Assembly: GCA_022563215.1 (NCBI GenBank) | Contig: JADFNT010000086.1 | Location: forward strand, 1 to 7,095 | DNA from: Pseudomonadota bacterium | Lineage (GTDB): Bacteria > Pseudomonadota > Alphaproteobacteria > Rhodospirillales > Casp-alpha2 | DNA: 7,095 bases | Reading direction: 5' to 3' | Part shown: positions 1 through 6,179 of the stretch, in pieces | Numbering within the stretch: position 1 is the first letter of the stretch | Layout of the letters: each line of letters starts with the position of its first letter | Notes under the pieces: generated by a model | Database searches by the model: none | Told to the model about the DNA's origin: nothing | Seen by the model: only the letters and a program-made list of their open reading frames with translations | Translations under genes and position numbers: made by a program

Positions 1-48
1 AATCCCGAAGATGGCCAAGACCCGAGCCTCAGCCCGAAGCCCCCTGTT

Positions 49-204
49 CTACTCGAAGCAGCCCGGAGGCTTCGCGTCCATCCTCGACGGGGCCAGATAG
101 ATCGGCAGCCAACCGTCTGCCAGTTCCCCCGTCATGAGCAGGCTTGGTGGGCTGAGGGACGCAATATAGATCGGCAGGTCGGGGCGGTGGGGCTTGCCGG
201 TGAC
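49..204 (-). pseudogene. Fragment of an LLM-class (luciferase-like, F420/flavin-dependent) oxidoreductase
   Basis: Reading the minus strand gives 51 residues that include GKPHRPDLPIYIASL and TGELADGWLPIYLAPSRMD. This strongly resembles the central 'GKP..R.D.PIYIA..GP......GE.ADGWLP' block of luciferase-like monooxygenase family oxidoreductases (from memory of the family, not a search). Whole members are roughly 300-350 residues. Here the left side stops at a TAG (49-51) ten residues after the PSRMD block, where members normally continue for about 100 residues. On the right, the resemblance ends near 195-205, exactly where murB begins on the opposite strand; the minus-strand frame stays open to 429 only as antisense of murB. 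It is therefore a remnant with neither end, not a working gene. Bases 1-48 show no recognisable protein in any frame. The family call is moderately sure; the substrate cannot be told. Confidence 0.55.
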
Positions 205-967
205 GGTGATCGGGGTGGCGTCCAACGTCATCGTCCGCGACGGCGGGCTCGAAGGCGTCGTCGTCCGCTTAGGTCCCGGTTTTTCGGACATCGAGGTCCA
301 GGGCAACGAAATCACCGCCGGCGCCGGCGCTGCCGACATCACCGTCGCCCGCGCCGCCCGGGATGCCGGGCTGTCGGGGCTGGAATTCCTGTCCGGCATT
401 CCCGGTGCCATCGGCGGCGCGCTCAGCATGAACGCCGGGGCCTACGGCCGCGAGATCAAGGACGTGGTCATCGACGCCGATGCCCTCGATCCGGTGGGCG
501 AACGTCACCGCCTCGACGTTGGCGGACTGGACCTGGGATACCGCCGATGCGGCGTGCCCGAGGACTGGATCTTCATCTCGGCCCGCCTGCAAGGCGCGCC
601 CGGCGACAAGGACGAAATTACCCGGCGCATGGAGGACATCCAGGCCGACCGCCAGGCGACGCAGCCGGTCAAGACGCCGACCGGCGGTTCCACCTTCGCC
701 AATCCTGAAGGCCATAAGGCCTGGGAATTGATCGATAAGGCCGGCTGCCGGGGGCTCAAGCGCGGCGGCGCCCAGGTTTCGGAAAAACATTGCAACTTCC
801 TGATCAACACCGGCGGCGCCACGGCCGCCGACCTGGAAGGATTGGGCGAGGAAATTCGCCGCCGGGTGTTCGAGGATTCCGGCGTCACCCTTGATTGGGA
901 AATCCGCCGACTCGGCATTGCCGCAAAGCCCGCGGCCCGGGAAATCAAACCGGAGGACGCGTCATGA
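194..967 (+). CDS. murB: UDP-N-acetylenolpyruvoylglucosamine reductase MurB, 5'-truncated
   Basis: MurB uses NADPH and FAD in the cytoplasm to reduce UDP-GlcNAc-enolpyruvate to UDP-MurNAc. The 257 visible residues start inside the FAD-binding domain at PVTVIGVASN (family G.GSN; here Ala replaces the second Gly) and continue with VRDGG, the FLSGIPGAIGGALSMNAGAYG block (residues 65-85), and the substrate domain. Counterparts of the E. coli catalytic residues are present: Arg117 in the YR pair, Ser166 in GGSTFANP, and Glu236 in DWEIRRLG. What is missing is the N-terminal 60 or so residues with the conserved T.RVGGPA stretch. The frame is closed by TAG at 167-169, so no upstream sequence can supply it. 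TTG 194 is just the first possible start codon, with no ribosome site, and the protein as drawn is unlikely to be functional. The stop overlaps ddl (ATGA). The identity is secure; whether the truncation is biological or an assembly join is open. Confidence 0.9.
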   Translation: MPVTVIGVASNVIVRDGGLEGVVVRLGPGFSDIEVQGNEITAGAGAADITVARAARDAGLSGLEFLSGIPGAIGGALSMNAGAYGREIKDVVIDADALDPVGERHRLDVGGLDLGYRRCGVPEDWIFISARLQGAPGDKDEITRRMEDIQADRQATQPVKTPTGGSTFANPEGHKAWELIDKAGCRGLKRGGAQVSEKHCNFLINTGGATAADLEGLGEEIRRRVFEDSGVTLDWEIRRLGIAAKPAAREIKPEDAS

Positions 968-1878
968 TTCGGGCCACCAAGCACGTTGCGGTCCTCATGG
1001 GCGGCTGGTCGGCGGAACGCGAGATATCGATGGTATCGGGCGCGGCGGTGGCGAAATCGCTGACCGACGCCGGGCTCGAGGTAACGCCGGTTGACGTGCA
1101 ACGCGACATGGGGGCGTTGCTGACCCGCCTTTACCCGCGCCCCGACGCTGTCTTCAATGCGCTCCACGGGCGTTTCGGCGAGGACGGCTGCGTGCAGGGG
1201 CTGCTCGACATCCTCGACATTCCCTACACCCATTCGGGCCTGCTGGCCTCGGCGCTGGCCATGGACAAGCCGATGGCCAAGCGGCTGTTCGCCGCCGCCG
1301 GCATCCCCGTCGCCGAGCACGTCATCGCCGCCCGCGAGGACATCACCGCCGGCGACGTGATGGAACGGCCCTATGTGGTCAAGCCCCTGAACGAGGGCTC
1401 CAGCGTCGGCGTCCATATCGTGCTCGAAGGCGACGACGAACCGCTGTTCGACGACACCGGCTGGCCCTATGGCGACCGTGTGATGGTCGAAAAATTCATC
1501 CCCGGGCGCGAACTCACGGTCGCGGTGATGGGGGACAGGGCGCTGGCGGTGACCGAAATCATCACGGCCCGGGAATTCTACGATTACGACGCCAAATACG
1601 CCGACGGTGGGTCCCGCCATGTGCTGCCCGCCGAGATCGACGGGAAAATCGCCGACGAGGCCATGCGCATGGCGGTGCTGGCCCATCAGACGCTCGGCTG
1701 CCGGGGCGTTTCCCGGGCCGATTTCCGTCTCGACGGCAATGACCTCTATTTGCTCGAAATCAACACCCAACCCGGCATGACGCCGACGTCCCTGGTGCCG
1801 GAACAGGCCGTCCACGCCGGCATATCGTTTCAGGACCTGGTGGTTTGGATGGTCGACAACGCGGAGTGCGACGCATGA
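964..1878 (+). CDS. ddl: D-alanine--D-alanine ligase
   Basis: This cytoplasmic ATP-grasp enzyme joins two D-alanines to the dipeptide that MurF adds to the peptidoglycan precursor. It has 304 residues, the usual length for the DdlB type. Visible motifs are GGWSAEREIS (13-22), NALHGRFGEDG (65-75), the ATP-grasp lysine in YVVKPLNEGSSVGV (137-150, with the Ser loop), FYDYDAKY (205-212, carrying the active-site Tyr), and the Mg2+ ligands Asp252 in RADF plus Glu265 and Asn267 in LLEINTQPGMT. The Tyr in FYDYDAKY is typical of true D-Ala-D-Ala ligases, not of the D-lactate ligases of vancomycin-resistant bacteria. ATG 964 is chosen because GGAGG (952-956) sits 7 nt upstream and the start overlaps the murB stop by 4 nt. 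The TGA stop in turn overlaps the ftsQ start. The dcw location suggests the ddlB paralogue. Confidence 0.97.
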   Translation: MIRATKHVAVLMGGWSAEREISMVSGAAVAKSLTDAGLEVTPVDVQRDMGALLTRLYPRPDAVFNALHGRFGEDGCVQGLLDILDIPYTHSGLLASALAMDKPMAKRLFAAAGIPVAEHVIAAREDITAGDVMERPYVVKPLNEGSSVGVHIVLEGDDEPLFDDTGWPYGDRVMVEKFIPGRELTVAVMGDRALAVTEIITAREFYDYDAKYADGGSRHVLPAEIDGKIADEAMRMAVLAHQTLGCRGVSRADFRLDGNDLYLLEINTQPGMTPTSLVPEQAVHAGISFQDLVVWMVDNAECDA

Positions 1879-2723
1879 AGAAATCTAGGAACGCCAAATC
1901 CCGGAAACGCGGACAGCCGCGCCGCCGGGTCGTGCCTTTATGGCGCAGCCGACCGGTCCGGGGGACCTTGATCGCCCTGCTTGTGGTTCTCGCCGCCGGG
2001 GGCGGTTGGCAAATGTGGCAATCGGGCTGGGTCTCCGGCGCCATCGACAAGGCCAAGTGGAAGATGATCGCCCTGTCGTCGGACATGGGCTTCAAGGTTG
2101 ACGAGATTCTTGTCATCGGCCGCCGCGAGACGGCGCAGAAGGATCTTCTGGCCGCGGTGCGGTTGGCCCGCGGCGCGCCGATCCTGGCCTTCGACTTGCA
2201 GGCGGCCCGAAAAAGGATCGAGGCGCTGCCGTGGATCAAGACCGTGTCCGTGGAACGGATGCTCCCCGATACCGTGCTGTTGAACATCAAGGAACGCCGG
2301 CCCTTGGCCCTGTGGCAGCACAAGGGGGCCTTCGCGCTGATCGATTCCGACGGCGAGGTGATCCTTAGGACCGGGCTCGAGCGATTCTCCGATTTGATTG
2401 TCGTGGTCGGCCGCGATGCCCCCGCCCAGGCGGCCGAACTGCTCAAGACCCTGGCCTCCGAACCGCAACTGATGGATCGGGTCAAGGCCGCCGTCCGTAT
2501 CGGCGGGCGGCGCTGGAACCTGCGTCTCAAGAACGACATCGACGTCCGCCTGCCCGAGGAAGACGCCGCCAAGGCGTGGGCGCGGTTGGCGGAATACGAA
2601 AAGACCCACCAGGTTCTGGAGCGCGACGTGCAGATTCTGGACTTGCGCATCCCCGACCGGCTGATCGTCCGCAAGGTGCGGAAACCGGTCAAAATCCTTT
2701 CCGGCAAGCGGCAGCAAACCTAG
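1875..2723 (+). CDS. ftsQ: Cell division protein FtsQ
   Basis: FtsQ is a bitopic inner-membrane protein that connects the cytoplasmic Z ring to FtsB/FtsL and the septal peptidoglycan synthase FtsW/FtsI. The 282 residues show the expected plan: a strongly basic cytoplasmic tail (1-29, many Lys/Arg), one membrane segment (about 30-46, TLIALLVVLAAGGGW), a periplasmic POTRA domain (about 73-142, starting GFKVDEILVIGR and including LPWIKTVSVERMLPDTVLLNIKERRPLALW), and the FtsQ beta domain (about 150-268). ATG 1875 is preferred over in-frame upstream starts because it forms an ATGA overlap with ddl and has GGAG at 1863-1866, 8 nt upstream. It also leaves the basic tail directly before the membrane segment. 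The 25-nt gap to ftsA suggests a shared transcript. Confidence 0.95.
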   Translation: MKKSRNAKSRKRGQPRRRVVPLWRSRPVRGTLIALLVVLAAGGGWQMWQSGWVSGAIDKAKWKMIALSSDMGFKVDEILVIGRRETAQKDLLAAVRLARGAPILAFDLQAARKRIEALPWIKTVSVERMLPDTVLLNIKERRPLALWQHKGAFALIDSDGEVILRTGLERFSDLIVVVGRDAPAQAAELLKTLASEPQLMDRVKAAVRIGGRRWNLRLKNDIDVRLPEEDAAKAWARLAEYEKTHQVLERDVQILDLRIPDRLIVRKVRKPVKILSGKRQQT

Positions 2724-2748
2724 GAGAAAGAAGCGAAAGCCAAGGACA

Positions 2749-4035
2749 ATGAAGAAAAGAACAATATCAAAAAGAGTTAGAAACGGGCTGGTGGCGGCTC
2801 TCGACATCGGCACCACCAAGGTCTGCTGCCTGATCGGCCGCATCACCGCCGATGTGGGCCTTTACCGCGACGCCGGGGTGAAGATCATCGGCATCGGTCA
2901 TCAGGTGTCGGGCGGTCTGCGGTCGGGCACCGTCGTCGACCTGGATGATACCGAGGCTTCTATCCGGGCCACCGTCGAGGCGGCGGAACAGATGGCCGGC
3001 GAAAACATCCAGGGCGTGGTCGTCAACGTTTCCGGCGGCCAGCCCTTATCCAGGCTCATCGCCTATGAGATTTCCATCGCCGGGCACGAAATCGGCGACG
3101 CCGACCTGCGCCGCATCCTCGATCCGTCGGTGTTGAACAACGGCCTGCCCCGCGAGCGCGAACTGATTCATACCATCCCCGTCGGCTATTCCATCGACGG
3201 CAACCGCGGCGTGCGCGACCCGCGCGGCATGTACGGCGAACGCCTGGGCGTCAACATGCACGTCATCAGCGCCCTGAGCGGCCCGTTGCGCAATATCGAA
3301 ACCAGCGTCCAGCGGTGTCACTTAGGCATAGAGGACAAGGTCGTTTCCGCCTATGCCTCGGGGCTTGCCGTCCTGGTCGAGGACGAAATCCAGCTTGGCG
3401 TCACCTGCATCGACATGGGCGGCGGCACCACGTCCATCGCCGTCTTCTTCGATGGCGAACTGGTGCACACGGATTCCATCTCCGTCGGCGGGGTCCACGT
3501 CACCAACGACATCGCCCGCGGGCTGTCGACTCCCCTGGCTCAGGCCGAGCGCATGAAGACCCTTTACGGCAGCGCCTTGCCGTCGTCGTCCGACGACCGC
3601 GAAATCATCAAAGTGCCCTTGGTCGGCGAGGACAAGGAGGCCGACGCAAGCCAAGTGCCGCGCTCGATGCTGGTCAGCATCGTCCGGCCGCGCATCGAGG
3701 AGACCCTGGAGATGGTCCGCGACCGCCTCAAGGCCGCCGGCTTCGACAAGGTCGCCGGCCGCTGCGTGGTTTTGACCGGCGGCGCCAGCCAGCTCCCCGG
3801 GGTCCGCGAACTGGCCGCCGACATCATCGACAAGCAGGTCCGCATGGGCCGCCCCAAGGCCATCGAGGGCCTGGCCGAAGCCACCGCCGGGCCCGCCTTC
3901 GCCACCGTCACGGGGCTGTTGCATTACGCCGTCAACAACATGGCCGAGGCGCCTTCCGCCGCCTACTGCCCGCCCGAAAAACAGGCCGGCCGCGGCTTCG
4001 AGCGTCTCGGACAATGGCTGAGAGAGAACTTTTGA
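2749..4035 (+). CDS. ftsA: Cell division protein FtsA
   Basis: FtsA is an actin-like ATPase on the inner face of the membrane that tethers FtsZ filaments and recruits later division proteins. It has 428 residues, normal for the family. The motifs are phosphate-1 ALDIGTTKVCC (17-27), the FtsA-specific 1C domain (about 95-175, with MYGERLGVNMHVI), phosphate-2 IDMGGGTTSIAVF (221-233), the adenosine motif VVLTGGASQLPG (340-351), and a C-terminal amphipathic helix (RGFERLGQWLRENF, 415-428) that acts as membrane anchor. ATG 2749 is the only start that leaves the usual short basic lead before phosphate-1. AAGGA (2742-2746) is only 2 nt from it, too close for a strong ribosome site. The first 12 codons (AGA three times, ATA, TCA, AAA) are unlike the GC-rich remainder. 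The TGA stop shares its A with the ATG of a small ORF. Confidence 0.97.
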   Translation: MKKRTISKRVRNGLVAALDIGTTKVCCLIGRITADVGLYRDAGVKIIGIGHQVSGGLRSGTVVDLDDTEASIRATVEAAEQMAGENIQGVVVNVSGGQPLSRLIAYEISIAGHEIGDADLRRILDPSVLNNGLPRERELIHTIPVGYSIDGNRGVRDPRGMYGERLGVNMHVISALSGPLRNIETSVQRCHLGIEDKVVSAYASGLAVLVEDEIQLGVTCIDMGGGTTSIAVFFDGELVHTDSISVGGVHVTNDIARGLSTPLAQAERMKTLYGSALPSSSDDREIIKVPLVGEDKEADASQVPRSMLVSIVRPRIEETLEMVRDRLKAAGFDKVAGRCVVLTGGASQLPGVRELAADIIDKQVRMGRPKAIEGLAEATAGPAFATVTGLLHYAVNNMAEAPSAAYCPPEKQAGRGFERLGQWLRENF

Positions 4036-4154
4036 TGAGCAAATCGCTTGAACCCTTAACGCCTAATAACCAGACGCCGCCTGTTGGCGTTTTCGATTCA
4101 ACCGCGGCCGGCCCCGGGTTGGTGCCGCCGCATTCGCATTTTCAAGTCGCCTAA
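4035..4154 (+). CDS. Possible 39-residue peptide between ftsA and ftsZ (uncertain)
   Basis: An ATG overlapping the last base of the ftsA stop (TGATG) opens a 39-codon frame that ends at TAA, 16 nt before ftsZ. The peptide begins [18 protein letters not shown] and ends PHSHFQVA; it is Pro-rich, with no membrane segment, Cys pair or domain I recognise. In its favour is the start/stop overlap, typical of translational coupling, and its fit between the two genes. Against it, there is no clear ribosome site (only a GAGAGAG run about 8 nt upstream), and by my count only about 24 of 39 codons end in G or C, lower than in the neighbours. It could be a coupled leader that keeps ribosomes moving toward the ftsZ start, or just non-coding leader sequence. 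No function is assigned. Confidence 0.3.
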   Translation: MSKSLEPLTPNNQTPPVGVFDSTAAGPGLVPPHSHFQVA

Positions 4155-4157
4155 AAT

Positions 4158-4166
4158 TAAGGAGGT
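4158..4166 (+). promoter_or_regulatory. Very strong Shine-Dalgarno site of ftsZ
   Basis: TAAGGAGGT is a nine-base perfect complement to the usual 3' end of 16S rRNA, ending 4 nt before ATG 4171. It fixes the ftsZ start, although the same frame is open upstream to an alternative codon at 4084. It is much the best ribosome site in the window, fitting the high FtsZ level that cells need compared with FtsA and FtsQ. It begins 3 nt after the stop of the possible 39-residue peptide. Confidence 0.85.
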
Positions 4167-4170
4167 CACC

Positions 4171-5970
4171 ATGAGTATCAACCTGAACGTACCGGAAGAA
4201 AACGGCACGCAACAATTGAAACCGAAACTGACCGTCATCGGCGTCGGCGGTGCCGGGGGCAACGCCGTCAACAACATGATCAACTCCGAATTGGAGGGCG
4301 TCGACTTCGTTGTCGCCAACACCGACGCACAGGCGCTGGCGCAATCGAAAACCGACCGCCGCATCCAACTGGGGGCCAGCATCACGCAGGGTCTCGGCGC
4401 CGGGTCGCGGCCCGAAATCGGCCGCGCCGCGGCGGAAGAGGCGATCGAGGAAATCATCGCCGAACTGGACGGCGCCAACATGATGTTCATCGCCGCCGGC
4501 ATGGGCGGCGGCACCGGCACCGGCGGCGCGCCGGTGATCGCCCGGGCGGCCAAGGAACACGGCATCCTCACCGTCGGCGTGGTCACCAAGCCCTTCCAGT
4601 TCGAGGGCACCCACCGCATGACCCAGGCCGAAGCCGGGATCGAGGAGCTGGAGCAGTTCGTCGATACGCTGATCGTCATCCCGAATCAGAACCTGTTCCG
4701 CATCGCCAACGAAAAGACCACCTTCGCCGAGGCCTTCGCCATGGCCGACGAGGTGCTGTACTCGGGCGTCCGCGGCGTCACCGACCTGATGGTGATGCCG
4801 GGCCTGATCAACCTGGACTTCGCCGATATCCGCTCGGTGATGAGCGAAATGGGCAAGGCGATGATGGGCACCGGCGAAGCCGAAGGCGAACGCCGCGCCC
4901 TGGATGCGGCGGAAGCGGCGATCGCCAACCCGCTGCTCGACGATTCCTCGATGAAGGGGGCGAAGGGCGTTCTCATCAACATCACCGGCGGCATGGACAT
5001 CACGCTGTTCGAGGTCGACGAAGCCGCCAACCGCATCCGCGCCGAGGTCGACCAGGACGCCTATATCATCGTCGGCTCGGCCTTCGATGAGAGCCTGGAC
5101 GGCACCATGCGGGTGTCGGTCGTGGCCACCGGTATCGACGCCGATGCGTCGCAGATGCCGTTGCCGACGATGCTGCACCTGGCCGAGCGGCTGGATCAAC
5201 CCGAATACCGGCCCGAACTTGCGGGGGTCGAAGCCGATTCCGAGCCCGAGCCCGAAGTGGAAGCCGAAGAAGCGCCGGGATTCGAAGCCGAATCCGAAAC
5301 CGAGTCCATCGCCGAAGCCGAATCCGAAGCCGATGGCGGTTCGGAAGCGGAGATCGCGGCCGAGGCCGACTCCTATGCCGCCGCCGAACTGCCGGTGGAA
5401 ATGGCTGCTGACGACGCCGGCGAATCGATCGGCGAATCGATTGGCGAATCGGAAGCCTCGAGAGAGGAGGCCGAACCGGAAACGCCGCCGGCGGCGATGC
5501 CGTCGGTCAACGCCGAGGATGCCTTCATTCCGCCGCAACCGGCTTCGGCCACCGAAGACGAGATCGGTGACGGCGGCCAGGCAGCCGCCGAAGAGGTCCC
5601 GGAAACGGATTCCGAGGCTGAGAAGGAAGAGCCGGAAGAGGCGCCGGCCCGATCAAGGATGAGCCTTTTCGAACGGGTCACCGGCTCCAGCCGCAAGGTC
5701 TTCGGCAAGAAGTCCCGGCCAACCGTTGAAACCCCGGAAGCCCCGGAAGCCCCGGAAATATCGGATAACAAGGAAATTTCGGCGACCGAAGAGGCCCCGG
5801 AACAAGACCCGGACCCGAACGGTGCCGGCATCGAGGAGGCTTCGGAGACGGGCGAGGAGACGAGCCCAAACGAGCTCGGCGGCCTGGACCCCGAAGACCG
5901 GCTTCCGGCCAGCGAAACCGACGACGATCTGCTCGATATTCCGGCCTTTCTCCGCCGTCAGGCCAACTGA
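4171..5970 (+). CDS. ftsZ: Cell division GTPase FtsZ with a long acidic linker
   Basis: FtsZ is the tubulin-like GTPase whose filaments form the cytokinetic ring. The globular part (about 17-321) contains [15 protein letters not shown] (22-36), the tubulin signature GGGTGTG (112-118), and the T7 synergy loop NLDFADIR (214-221), which completes GTP hydrolysis in the neighbouring subunit. At 599 residues it is far longer than the roughly 380 of E. coli; the excess is a 260-residue linker (about 322-583). This linker is dominated by Glu, Ala, Ser and Pro and contains short repeats ([11 protein letters not shown] at 417-427; EAPEAPE at 523-529). Long linkers are common in alphaproteobacteria. Within it, residues 493-517 form a basic island around SLFERVTG. 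The conserved C-terminal peptide [16 protein letters not shown] (584-599) is the docking site for FtsA and other partners. The start is fixed by a perfect ribosome site. Confidence 0.98.
   Translation: MSINLNVPEENGTQQLKPKLTVIGVGGAGGNAVNNMINSELEGVDFVVANTDAQALAQSKTDRRIQLGASITQGLGAGSRPEIGRAAAEEAIEEIIAELDGANMMFIAAGMGGGTGTGGAPVIARAAKEHGILTVGVVTKPFQFEGTHRMTQAEAGIEELEQFVDTLIVIPNQNLFRIANEKTTFAEAFAMADEVLYSGVRGVTDLMVMPGLINLDFADIRSVMSEMGKAMMGTGEAEGERRALDAAEAAIANPLLDDSSMKGAKGVLINITGGMDITLFEVDEAANRIRAEVDQDAYIIVGSAFDESLDGTMRVSVVATGIDADASQMPLPTMLHLAERLDQPEYRPELAGVEADSEPEPEVEAEEAPGFEAESETESIAEAESEADGGSEAEIAAEADSYAAAELPVEMAADDAGESIGESIGESEASREEAEPETPPAAMPSVNAEDAFIPPQPASATEDEIGDGGQAAAEEVPETDSEAEKEEPEEAPARSRMSLFERVTGSSRKVFGKKSRPTVETPEAPEAPEISDNKEISATEEAPEQDPDPNGAGIEEASETGEETSPNELGGLDPEDRLPASETDDDLLDIPAFLRRQAN
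5419..5451 (+). repeat. 12-bp tandem repeat inside the ftsZ linker
   Basis: Nearly three copies of GGCGAATCGAT[C/T] encode [11 protein letters not shown]. The copies differ by one base, which suggests recent slippage or duplication. The repeat stays in frame and simply lengthens the disordered linker. Confidence 0.8.
5728..5757 (+). repeat. 9-bp tandem repeat inside the ftsZ linker
   Basis: The unit GAAGCCCCG occurs as two perfect copies preceded by one variant (GAAACCCCG) and followed by a partial copy, encoding [10 protein letters not shown]. It is in frame and lies just after the basic island of the linker. Confidence 0.75.
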
Positions 5971-5981
5971 GCCGACGTTGG

Positions 5982-5996
5982 TTAACAGCTTATTAA
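5982..5996 (+). promoter_or_regulatory. Candidate CtrA-binding box (TTAA-N7-TTAA)
   Basis: TTAACAGCTTATTAA matches the full CtrA consensus TTAA-N7-TTAA exactly, with both half sites and correct spacing, starting 11 nt after the ftsZ stop. CtrA is the alphaproteobacterial cell-cycle response regulator; in Caulobacter it controls ftsZ and ftsQA, among others. The box overlaps the -35 region of the candidate promoter described next. CtrA control of lpxC in this organism is an inference from the motif alone, and the motif's AT-rich bases make a chance match in an intergenic gap conceivable. Confidence 0.4.
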
Positions 5997-6009
5997 GAAA
6001 GGCTAAAAG
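5982..6009 (+). promoter_or_regulatory. Candidate housekeeping promoter for lpxC
   Basis: TTAACAG (5982-5988), 13 nt, then GCTAAAAG (6002-6009) resembles the Caulobacter-type promoter TTGaCgS-N(10-14)-GCTANAWC. Five of seven -35 positions and seven of eight -10 positions agree, and the spacing is in range. Transcription would begin near 6015, leaving a leader of about 165 nt before lpxC. I see no better promoter in the gap. Confidence 0.4.
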
Positions 6010-6179
6010 CGCGAAACAAACGGAAACAAAGAGTGATTTGAGTGGCTTCGGGGATGTTGTTAAACACATTCTTGGAAGCCGCTTGAATCTTTCGCCTTTC
6101 GGCTTTGGGGGATGAGGAAGAGGCCAACCGTCTAAGGCCCTTACCGCATCGGCGACAAGAACAAGAACCGCGGAGTGTT
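6010..6179 (+). other. Leader region between the candidate promoter and lpxC
   Basis: This stretch holds no convincing gene. It contains an inverted repeat, AAGCCG (6076-6081) with CGGCTT (6100-6105), around an 18-nt loop. It is followed by TTTGGGGG, not a T-run, so it is not a normal intrinsic terminator. Two tiny ATG frames (6054-6086 and 6112-6135) lack clear ribosome sites. If the promoter call is right, this is the lpxC 5' untranslated region. Confidence 0.35.

Noticed and set aside
505..1815. 436-codon open frame on the minus strand opposite murB and ddl
   Set aside because: Antisense shadow of two certain genes, spanning their junction, with His/Asp/Gly/Arg-rich composition and no recognisable domain.
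4056..4070. TTAACGCCTAATAAC as a CtrA box upstream of ftsZ
   Set aside because: Only the first half site matches; the second half at the right spacing is TAAC. In Caulobacter ftsZ is CtrA-controlled, but this sequence alone does not support it here, and no matching -35/-10 pair is nearby.
4063..5538. 491-codon open frame on the minus strand opposite ftsZ
   Set aside because: It is the antisense of ftsZ. The product is a run of Gly/Phe/Arg/His low complexity forced by the GC-rich sense codons and acidic repeats, with no domain or ribosome site.
5419..5757. Short repeats in ftsZ as a CRISPR or mobile element trace
   Set aside because: They are in-frame 9- and 12-bp tandem repeats of a disordered linker, without spacers or terminal inverted repeats.
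6076..6106. Inverted repeat after ftsZ as a rho-independent terminator
   Set aside because: The stem is only 6 bp with an 18-nt loop, and G residues follow instead of a T-run.
6054..6135. Two tiny frames (10 and 7 codons) ahead of lpxC as leader peptides
   Set aside because: No clear ribosome site, no run of a regulatory amino acid and no attenuator-like hairpins.
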